Assembly: GCF_000719285.1 (NCBI RefSeq)
Contig: NZ_JOFS01000044.1
Span: 1-54,877 of the forward strand
Source of the DNA: Streptomyces bicolor
Lineage (GTDB): Bacteria > Actinomycetota > Actinomycetes > Streptomycetales > Streptomycetaceae
Length of the DNA stretch: 54,877 nt
Direction of reading: 5' to 3'
Shown: positions 41,024-48,324 of the stretch, piece after piece
How positions within the stretch are numbered: the stretch's first letter is position 1
Layout of the letters: every line of letters starts with the position of its first letter
Made by a program: the position numbers and the translations under genes
The notes under the pieces: generated by a model
Databases searched by the model: none
Seen by the model: only the letters and a program-made list of their open reading frames with translations
Told to the model about the DNA's origin: nothing

Positions 41024-41463
41024 GCGGAAAACCAGCACAGCCAGTCATCGACACCCACGTCTTCCTCCGCGACGGCGACAAGGTCCTCTTCTCTCAGCGC
41101 GGCGGGCCGTACGGTCGCGGCCGATGGCACATGCCGTCGGGCAAGCTCGATGAGGGGGAACCTCTGTCCTCCGGCGCCGCCCGCGAGTTGTATGAGGAGA
41201 CCGGTGTCATCGTGGACCCGGCTCACCTGCGTCTTGTTCAGGTCGTGCACCACCGCCAGGACGACCGGACGACGCGGATCGGGTTCTTCTACGAGGCCAC
41301 CGAGTGGGAGGGCGAGCCTGTCAACAAGGAGCCCGAGAAGTGCATGGCCCTCGCGTGGTTCAGCGTGCACGAGCCGCCGGACGACGTGATCGAGTACCCG
41401 AAGGAGGGGCTGCTCGGTTACCTCAACGGCGCCGGTCCTCTCGCTGAACACGGCTGGCGGTAG
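41020..41463 (+). CDS. NUDIX hydrolase
   Basis: 147 residues, ATG at 41020 overlapping the kinase stop (ATGA). The complete Nudix box is GKLDEGEPLSSGAARELYEE followed by TGV (G-x5-E-x7-R-E-x-x-E-E-x-G-hydrophobic), so the diphosphate-cleaving Mg2+ site is intact. Upstream DTHVFLRDGDKVLFSQRGGP and downstream VVHHRQDDRTTRIGFFYEAT and CMALAWFSVHEPPDDVIEYP are typical. It probably hydrolyses a nucleoside diphosphate derivative, possibly the product or a damaged form of the nucleotide handled by the neighbouring enzymes. Last gene of the coupled operon. Confidence 0.94.
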   Translation: MSGKPAQPVIDTHVFLRDGDKVLFSQRGGPYGRGRWHMPSGKLDEGEPLSSGAARELYEETGVIVDPAHLRLVQVVHHRQDDRTTRIGFFYEATEWEGEPVNKEPEKCMALAWFSVHEPPDDVIEYPKEGLLGYLNGAGPLAEHGWR

Positions 41464-41545
41464 GGAAGCCCCCGGCCTGTGACCATCGTCAGCTGACGGC
41501 GCTCGCCCCAACACCGGGCGGGCGTCTTGTCGTGAGGAGCACGAG

Positions 41546-42040
41546 ATGCAGCCCAGCCACCCGACATCACCGCCGAGCTGCTACGCCGGCGCGAGGCAGA
41601 TCAGACGGCACGCCTGCGCCGTCCCATGGACGGGAACGAGATCCTCGCGGTGGATGCGGACAACACCGCGTGGCTGAAGCGCATCATCGCGGATCACGGT
41701 TGGCCTGGAACGTCACTGGTTGGCGAGGAGGACAGAGGCCGGGTGGATTCTGGCGCAGCACGCCGACCGGGACCCCGAGTTCCAGCGGCAGGCCCTGGAG
41801 TTGTTGATGGCCGCGGTAGATGCCGGGGAGGCTCCCGCGTGGCAGCTGGCCTATCTGACCGATCGGTGCCGCGTCGCCGCCGGTCAGCCCCAGGTGTACG
41901 GCACCCAGTACGACAGCGACGGATTCGCGGACAACCTGCGGCCCTACCCCATCGAGGACCCAGAAGGGCTCGACGCACGGCGAGCTGCGGTTGAGCTGGA
42001 GCCGCACGCGGAGTATGACCGGCGCATGCGAAGCAGCTGA
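41546..42040 (+). pseudogene. DUF6624-family protein, frameshifted
   Basis: Three frames together read a DUF6624-type protein: ITAELLRRREADQTARLRRP, AVDADNTAWLKRIIADHGWP, GTSLVGEE, then after a shift near 41740 AGWILAQHADRDPEFQRQAL, ELLMAAVDAGEAPAWQLAYL and GQPQVYGTQYDSDGFADN. A second shift lies between the ATG at 41546 and the first recognisable residue. The family is unstudied and often found near conflict loci. With two indels no full product can be made. It lies between the nucleotide operon and the excisionase. Confidence 0.75.
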
Positions 42041-42143
42041 CCCGGCCACCTCCCCGACCTCGAAACGGGAGGGGTGGAGGCGCAAGCTCTGCCCCTGGCC
42101 TCCATGCGCAGCGCTCGCCTGGTTCCCCCTGGGCGTGGCAGCA

Positions 42144-42179
42144 GGCCCGGCCTCCGGAGGCGGAGTGGGAGGCCGGGCC
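42144..42179. terminator. Bidirectional terminator hairpin
   Basis: 12-bp stem (GGCCCGGCCTCC at 42144-42155, complement at 42168-42179), 12-base loop, between the DUF6624 remnant and the convergent excisionase. Confidence 0.75.
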
Positions 42180-42218
42180 CGCTGATGGGGGGATGGGCAG
42201 TGGTCTGAGAGACGGCGG

Positions 42219-42479
42219 TCAGGCCGCCGGAGCGTGCTCGGTGTTCTCCTCGACGCCGAGGACACGGCGGAGGTCGGCGGTCGCAACGCGATAGGTGCGG
42301 CCGGTCCTGACGATCTTGCACGGGAACTGGTCTGCCACCAGCTCGTACGCCTTCGTGCGGCCGATTCCGAGTGCCCTCGCGGCCGTCTCGACGTCGTCGG
42401 CGGAAGGCTGAGCAGATCGCCGACGGTGAGCTGGGGCTCCGTGCTCGTTCCTTGGGTCATGTTCGCGCCACTCCCGCAA
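42219..42479 (-). pseudogene. Excisionase-type (Xis) HTH protein, probable N-terminal frameshift
   Basis: The C-terminal two thirds is an AlpA/Xis-like winged helix: DVETAARALGIGRTKAYELV, DQFPCKIVRTGRTYRVATAD and LRRVLGVEE. In most such proteins the front reads like MTQGTSTEPQLTVGDLLSLP. That sequence is present here from an ATG at about 42460 but in another frame, joined by a one-base shift near 42400. The frame that keeps the HTH starts at a TTG at 42479 and reads REWREHDPRNEHGAPAHRRR, unlike a normal start. It is probably disabled, although the HTH itself could be made. It is divergent from the integrase. Confidence 0.7.
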
Positions 42480-42613
42480 CGTGGATTCTTACTGCGCATC
42501 GCTGCGCGTACTGCGCACGGTACGGGTTGATATGAAGCAACAGGTGGCGTACTTCGCCAGCATCCAGCGCACGCGTAGTTGTGCGTAGTGCGTAGTGATC
42601 TCGGAGGACGCGT

Positions 42614-44367
42614 ATGTCTGGAGCACGGCGCGCTGGCAGCCTCACGAAGCGATGCGAGTGCCGCGGCCCGAACAACAAGAGACTCGGCACCGACTGCCCG
42701 CAGCTGTCGAAGCGCAACCACGGGAACCTCCAGCTCCGCCAGGAGCTGCCCGCGAGCGCGAAGGGGGAGCGGAGGACGTTCCGCCGCACCGGCTACGTAC
42801 AGGTCAAGGACGCCCAAGGCGATCTGGACAAGCTACGCGCCATCCTCGACCTGGTCGGCGATGACGACCCGACGCGCGGCCACCAGATCAGCGACTTGCT
42901 GACCAAGGTCATGAAGGACCGGGAGCCGATACCCGACGCGGCCGAGGTGAAGCGGCGCCTGGCCGGCGGCGTCGCCCTCGACAGTGACATGACGGTCGGG
43001 GAGTGGCTTGATGCCTGGGTGGCCGCGAAGAAGACGAAGCGGCGCACCACGTCCGGCTACGAATCGCGCATCCGCGTCCACCTGAAGCCGGGCCTTGGGC
43101 ACTTCCGGCTCGACCGCTTCAATGTCGCGCACGCGCAGGCGTTCTTCGACGCCATCGATGACCAGAACGAGGTGATCAGGGCCGAGAACGCGGCACGCCA
43201 TGAGCAGGAGGCACGCTGTAGGTGGCGGCCAGGGACCAAGGGCGGCCGGCCATCGCCGGAGGTGTCCGAGCGGCTGGCGGCCGAGCGGAAGAAGCTGAAG
43301 GCGATGCCGCCGTACCGGAAGGTCACGGGTCCGGCGACGAAGCAGCGGATCCGGGCCACTCTGAGGGCTGCGCTCAACGCGGCGATCCGTAAGCAGCTCA
43401 TCACCTTCAACCCGGCCGAGTGGGTCGAGCTGGAGTCGGGCAAGCGGCCGAAGGCGAAGCTGTGGACGGTGCAGAACGTCGCGCACTGGAAGCGCACGGG
43501 GGAGAAGCCGTCGCCTGTGATGGTGTGGACGCCGGAGCAGCTTGGCGTGTTCCTCGACGAGGCCGAGGAGTCGCGTCTGTACTCGTTCTTCCACCTGATC
43601 GCCTTCCGCGGCCTGCGGCGCGGCGAGGGTGTCGGAATCGAGTGGACGAACATGGACCTCGACGCCGGGCTCATCACCCCGTCGCGCGCGCTCGTCGTCG
43701 ACAACTGGGAGGTGTTCGAGGACGACCTGAAAACTGAGGAGTCGTCGTCGACGATCGCCCTCGACTCCCTCAACGTCGGCGTGCTGCGCGAGCGTCGCGC
43801 CCAGCAGCTCGCCGAGCGGGACGAGTGGAACCGGCAACCGCGCAGGAGTGCGCGAAGGGCAAGGACGTCGCGGACTGGGCGGACACCGGCAAGGTGTGGA
43901 CCGAGCCCGACGGTACTTGGCTCCACCCTGAGAAGGTGTCCGACGAGTTCCGCCGCATCTACAAGCGGGCCGGGCTGCCACCGATCAACCTCCGCGACCT
44001 CCGGCACCTGGCGGCCACGCTCACCCACGCGGGCGGCGGCGACATCTTCGCCGTGAAGAAGGTGCTCCGGCACTCCACCATCCAGCTCACCGGCGACACG
44101 TACACCGAGCTGTTGGAGGAGGTCGACCGGGACATTGCCGAGAAGGCGGCGGGCCTTGTGCCGCGTGCCCGTCGGGTCCCAGGTGATGAGCCGCCCGCAG
44201 TGGAGGCGTCGGCCTCCGAGGGCGTCGAGGACGCCGACAACGGGGAGGTGGCGAGTAGTGTTCCAGGCGCGGGGCTCGGGTATCGCCGCAGGTGGCAGGG
44301 GGCTTCTGCTCGCCCCGTGCTCGCCCGAACGTCCCGGAAGTGCCCGGCCGAAGGCGGAAGTACCTGA
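42614..44367 (+). pseudogene. Tyrosine site-specific integrase with a frameshift
   Basis: Phage-type tyrosine recombinase. From the ATG at 42614 come the arm-binding N-terminus (SLTKRCECRGPNNKRLGTDC) and the core-binding domain (MTVGEWLDAWVAAKKTKRRT, GYESRIRVHLKPGLGHFRLD). The catalytic domain begins WTPEQLGVFLDEAEESRLYS and LIAFRGLRRGEGVGIEW (catalytic Arg). Near 43840 the frame shifts by one base. The other frame continues with TAQECAKGKDVADWADTGKV, LRDLRHLAATLTHAGGGDIF, VLRHSTIQLTGDTYTELLEE (catalytic His and Tyr). The position normally His in HxxR reads Arg (RDLR). As it stands the protein lacks the Tyr. A sequencing error cannot be excluded. Confidence 0.85.
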
Positions 44368-44464
44368 CACTCGTTCGAGGGGGACGCTGCGCCGGATAGG
44401 CTGCTGACCTGCACAGTTCGGCAGTGGCCGACAGGGGGAGGCAGTCTCCGGCATTGCGGTCCAC

Positions 44465-44523
44465 GGTTCGGCAGCGGACTCATAATCCGTCGGCCGTGGG
44501 TTCGAGTCCCACCCGCCCCACCA
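44465..44523 (+). other. Attachment site: 3' part of a tRNA-Met(CAT)-like gene
   Basis: The sequence holds an anticodon arm with loop CTCATAA (anticodon CAT), a variable segment, a perfect T arm (GTGGG-TTCGAGT-CCCAC) and an acceptor 3' strand CCGCCCC-A-CCA. The 5' half (acceptor GGGGCGG and D arm) is absent just upstream. This is the usual trace of an element integrated into the 3' end of a tRNA gene, 97 bases after the integrase. The complete tRNA should be at the other end of the element, outside this window, or lost. Confidence 0.75.
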
Positions 44524-45142
44524 GTGCAGGGCTGTGACCTGCAGAAACGTCTCTTCTGAGGTGTTGGAACGTCAACTCGGGCTCAACGGACTGAATCCGC
44601 TGCTCGCGAGTTCAGCGGCGAGTCGACGGATGACGGTGCACGCTGCGCTGACCTGCGTGAATGCGCCGGGATCATGGTGCGGGAGAGTCCCAAGAGCGGC
44701 CTCAACGAGGAGCCCGAGCCAAAATTGAGGACGCTGTGTGGACACAGGTATTACGAAGGCCAGCTTCGAGGTCGCCTCGGCCGGCTCCACTCAGCCTGTG
44801 GTCGGCCGGAGCAACGGCGCTGTGACGTGAGTGTCGAGAGAGGCAGGCCTGGAACCTGCGGTTGGCTCCGCGGCTCTTTCGAGGCGCCGGAGTAACGGCC
44901 CGTACTGGAAACGGCCCAAGGAGCCCCCTGAGTGACCCGAGGATCTCGGGCCGTCGGGCAGGATCGCGCTCACCGTGGTTCATGCCCCTACTCGAGACGG
45001 TCTGGCACCGTACGGGCCCAGCGCCATGCGGGCGAGGCCCGTACCCCGTTCGACAACCTCAACGCCCCTGCTCCGGAACGGGCTCAGGTCAGCGGGCCGG
45101 GCATCGAGCGGCGCGTCGTCCTGCTGTGTTGGCGGCATGTGG
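44524..45142. other. Stretch with no supported gene
   Basis: About 620 bases past the attachment site without a frame I can support. Short minus-strand frames have mixed codon bias. It is probably degraded chromosomal DNA. Confidence 0.4.
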
Positions 45143-45480
45143 TCACTTTCGGAGGACGGGAACGTTGACGTCGTCCACGGTGATGTGGCCCCAGCCGCCC
45201 GTCGCTCGGTCGACGACTTCGACGTAGATCCGCTCACCGTGTGGGCGGACAGGTCAAAGACGACGCGGTGGTACTGCTCGGTGCCGCGACCGGGTGCCTT
45301 GGCCAGCACCTTTCTGTCGCCGGCGCGGACTACGGCCGAGTAGAGGCGGTCGAGGTCGTTGCCCACGGGCACGAGCCGATCGACCACACCGACTCCGCCG
45401 AGGACCACGGCAGCGGAGCGGAGTACCCCGGTGGCGTCGTCGCCACCACCGTGCCGGTGCCGCCTGGCGCTTCCCCAGCC
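45143..45480 (-). pseudogene. C-terminal remnant of a secreted glycoside-hydrolase-like protein
   Basis: One frame gives DRLYSAVVRAGDRKVLAKAP, GRGTEQYHRVVFDLSAH, and after a shift near 45250 another gives GERIYVEVVDRATGGWGHIT and VDDVNVPVLRK with a stop at 45143. The ending (YVEVVDxATGGWGHIxVDDV) is that of a beta-sandwich domain found at the C-terminus of GH32-type and other secreted hydrolases. The upstream part cannot be followed past about 45480. Family assignment is tentative. Confidence 0.5.
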
Positions 45481-45649
45481 GGATAACGAACCACTGGCCG
45501 CATGTCCGGCTGGTTGCGCGTGCATGCAAGCCCGGCCACGACGGCGTCGAGGTCTTGGCCGAGGCCGTTGACAGAGCCGTGCAGCGCAGGCAGACCGTCG
45601 GCTTGGACAGCGTCGATTCATGGGCCCAGCTGTCGGCCTTGCCGGTTGT

Positions 45650-46529
45650 TCAGGCAGCCTTGCGGACGATGCGGTTGATGTCACGGCCGACCCGAGGATC
45701 GGGCAAAGCGTCGATCGGGCCGAGACCGAGTTCGTTCACCAGTCTCCTGAGATAGACGTCGACCGCTGCCTCCGCCAACTCGGCGTGTGACTCCGCGGCC
45801 CGCCGACCGCGCCGCCACGACACGACCACGGTCACGGCGGCACCCACCGCCGCGGGCCACCAGAAGCAGCCGAGCACGCCGTAACAGGCCGCCCACATGA
45901 ACAGGGTCGGCGCAGCGTCGCAGCTGGCCCGCGAGGCGCGCAGTTCCGTCCTGACGTCGTCCGGCAGCACCAGCCACAACCGGGACCAGCAGCAGGCCAG
46001 GTCAATGCCGTACTGGTGGCGCAGGCGAGCGTCCAGGGCTGCGAACTGGTCGCCGATGTGCGTGGGGCGGCTGGGCGCGGCCGGGGTGATCCGGTCCCGG
46101 AGGGCCGTGTGCTCGTCGATCTCCTGCTGCAGACGTGCCGAGCGGTCCCGCGGCAGAGCCGTTGATGCGCCTCCAGCGTGTGGTGCGGTGTGCGGTCAAT
46201 CGCAGGGCCAGCGGGCGGGCTGGTGCAGGCCAGTTGCCGGTCCAGATCCGTTCGGCACCCGCGGCGCACGCCCGTACGAGAGTTCCCACGGCGACGGCGC
46301 GAGGACGGCCAACGCGACAGCGGTGAGCTGACCGACCGTGGACCACCCTGACGCCGCCGTCGCCCAGTGCCTCACCTGCACACCCAGGGCACGCCAGTCG
46401 AGAGGGCGGGCCGTGGCCCAGGGCCACGGTGGAGACGGCCGCCCCGACGAAGAACAGGCCGGGCGCGGCCACAGTGGACAGCCATTTCTCGGCCAGCTTC
46501 GCGCCGAGACCGTCGAGCATCGGGGTCAC
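45650..46529 (-). pseudogene. Multi-frameshifted membrane protein of the CHAT locus
   Basis: A single protein is readable across at least three frameshifts. From the GTG at 46529 it reads MTPMLDGLGAKLAEKWLSTV and AAPGLFFVGAAVSTVALGHG. Then VRHWATAASGWSTVGQLTAV with ALAVLAPSPWELS (a second membrane part) and WTGNWPAPARPLALRLTAHR follow. Then come LQQEIDEHTALRDRITPA and WLVLPDDVRTELRASRASCD. Last is a membrane pair (LFMWAACYGVLGCFWWPAAV, GAAVTVVVSWRRGRRAAESH) with a helical end. Start and stop are both still present, so the gene decayed by small indels. It lies 6 bases after the preceding gene in the minus direction, so it belonged to the same operon as the CHAT protease. Confidence 0.7.
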
Positions 46530-46534
46530 GGGCT

Positions 46535-46900
46535 TCAGGCCTCCACGATGCGCAGGGGCCGGTCGCACAGCCAGCAGCGCCCTTCCGACGGGAGCGGGCC
46601 GCCGGGTTCACGTAGCTGGTTCAGGCTGCACCACCCGTCGGGGCAGCGGTAGATCTCCCCAGCCGGCCGTGGGCTCGGCAGGGGGATCATGTCCCAGGGT
46701 TCGCCCCCACGCACGGCTGCCGCCTCCTCGTCCAGCTCGTGTTCGGCAAAGCCCAGCCGCGCGATGACCTGCCGTACCGGCGTCTCGGCGAGTACCGTCT
46801 GCATCGCGGCGTGGAGTTCCGCGCCTCGGCCCCTTCCCTCGAATTCCTCCCTGAGCTAAGTGAGCGCCGCACGCCGCCGCCCATCACGCTCGTCGTCCAT
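46535..46900 (-). pseudogene. Small conflict-locus protein with an in-frame stop
   Basis: GGGAGGGGAGCACC precedes the ATG at 46900, which reads MDDERDGRRRAALT then TAG (46858-46856), then in the same frame LREEFEGRGRGAELHAAMQT, VLAETPVRQVIARLGFAEHE, YRCPDGWCSLNQLREPGG and RCWLCDRPLRIVEA. The C-terminal cysteines (C-x4-C and C-x-x-C) resemble a zinc ribbon. The stop codon looks like a single substitution (GAG to TAG). A restart at the ATG at 46804 would give 89 residues with the Cys part. It lies 27 bases after the CHAT stop. Confidence 0.65.
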
Positions 46901-46927
46901 GGTGCTCCCCTCCCTTTCCCTCAGCCC

Positions 46928-47790
46928 TCACGGCCCGCTGTGGAATATCGAGCCCCAGAACAGCGGCTCCCTGCGCGCGGATGCTGCCGCAGTGGCCCGA
47001 TCGCGTGAGGCAGGGCGTACGCGGCTCCCGAGCTGTCGGGCGCCGCGAGGGCCCGGTAGACGCCGTGGGCCAGCAGCGGGGCCATGGCGCCCTCAACGGT
47101 CAACAAGCTGCCGATGACCTGCCGGTAGCCGCACAGCTGGAAGGCCGACGCTACGGAGATGACCTCGTCGACCAGCTCCTGACCGGGGGCGGCGCTGTGG
47201 CAGGCGGACAGGTAGGCGAATTCCGCCTCGGGCAGCCGCTCCGCCGTCAGCTCGCTTGGCGTGAGATCCCCCGTGTGCAGCAGCAGCCGACTGCGTGACG
47301 GACCCCGCCGGTCGTGCACACCGTGGCAGGCGAGGTGGGCGTGGGTGTGGGAGCGCAGCGCCGCGAGCACTGCCTGGGGTGCGGCCTGCGCGTCCCTGAG
47401 CTCGTTCCGGCGTGCGGTCAGCTCTTCCGTTGCGGCGAATTCGTCGTCCAGTGCGGAGAGGCGTGGATACGCGTCACCCGCGTCGACCGCGATCAGCGAG
47501 GTGTCGCCGGGGGCCGGAGCGGGTCTGTGCCTGGCGTACAGCAACGAGCCCGGCGTCGGGATGCAGGAGGAGACGACGCGGTCGTGGGTGTAGAGGTCCG
47601 CCTCATCCAGCAGCGCGGCGTGCAGGGGCAACAGGGCGAGCACACCGGTCGGGCACCACGACAGCCGCGGCAGTTCGGAAGACGTCGGCCCGGCGACCGA
47701 TCACCTCCTGCGTCACGCCGTCCAGCGGCAGTACGTCGATCTCGCTGCGGTCGCGCCCTGGTTCTATGGCGGGCTGCGGTGGGACCACAC
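46928..47790 (-). pseudogene. CHAT-domain caspase-like protease, decayed
   Basis: The protease domain is readable across frames. VTQEVIGRRADV shifts to SELPRLSWCPTGVLALLPLH and AALLDEADLYTHDRVVSSCI. Then come HTHAHLACHGVHDRRGPSRS, with the catalytic His, and LPEAEFAYLSACHSAAPGQE, with the catalytic Cys of YLSAC. VASAFQLCGYRQVIGSLLTV follows, and a second shift near 47005 leads to the proper end ATAAASARREPLFWGSIFHS-GP and a TGA at 46930-46928. The N-terminal helical-repeat part normally before CHAT is absent. CHAT proteases are effectors or processors in prokaryotic programmed-cell-death-like systems. This copy cannot be made intact. Confidence 0.85.
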
Positions 47791-47898
47791 GGGCAGCGGT
47801 GCGCCCGGGCGTACCAAGCCTCAGGTGCGGACCCGCGTCCCCCTGTCTGCATGCGTGTTCCGGCCGGTGCCGCGAGAGAGGCCTTTACACCGCAAGGT

Positions 47899-48279
47899 TC
47901 ACTCCGGCGTTGACGGGAGGTGAGCGCGCAGTGCTGCGGCGATGGCGACGGCGGTGGCCTCGGGGTCTTGTGTGGCGGGGGCGGCAGTGCCTGGTGCCAG
48001 GGGATGGAGGTGGATGGTGACGGAGCCGTTTGGGCCGGGTTCGATGACGATGCCGGTGGGGTGCGTTGTCCTGGCTTGTCGGGCGGTCAGCCATGCGGTG
48101 AGCAGTGGGACCCCAGCGGCAGCGAGGGACACTACCGCAGTGACGAGTTCCATGGTTCCGTGGTCGGTACCTCGCTCGTCCTCGTCAGTCAACTGTTCTA
48201 GGCCGGGCAGCTGTTCCTCCAGCTCGTAGAACTCCGCCCAGTGAAGTCCGTTGATTGTTAGTCGGGTTTCCTGGCTCAT
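47899..48279 (-). CDS. Effector-associated constant component EACC1-like protein
   Basis: 126 residues from the ATG at 48279. The central hydrophobic segment MELVTAVVSLAAAGVPLLTA, the following WLTARQARTTHPTGIVIEP and the strand GSVTIHLHPL form the EACC1 pattern, a small constant component next to CHAT/caspase/TRADD-N effectors in actinobacterial conflict systems (described by the Aravind group). The N-terminus is acidic (LEEQLPGLEQLTDEDERG). It is intact although its CHAT partner downstream is broken, so it is either an orphan or serves another effector elsewhere. Confidence 0.75.
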   Translation of the reverse strand: MSQETRLTINGLHWAEFYELEEQLPGLEQLTDEDERGTDHGTMELVTAVVSLAAAGVPLLTAWLTARQARTTHPTGIVIEPGPNGSVTIHLHPLAPGTAAPATQDPEATAVAIAAALRAHLPSTPE

Positions 48280-48324
48280 TGTGGCTCCAGTGGAGTCTTG
48301 GTTAGCGCAAGGGCTACAGACGGT

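Noticed and set aside
43801..43860. Programmed frameshift in the integrase
   Set aside because: No slippery sequence or downstream structure is evident, and tyrosine integrases of this type are normally single-frame. A mutation or sequence error is simpler.
44430..44523. A complete tRNA gene at the attachment site
   Set aside because: The acceptor 5' strand GGGGCGG and a D arm are not present upstream, so only the 3' part is there.
44572..44790. A 72-codon minus-strand frame after the attachment site
   Set aside because: Mixed third-position bias and no recognisable sequence. Not enough to call a gene.
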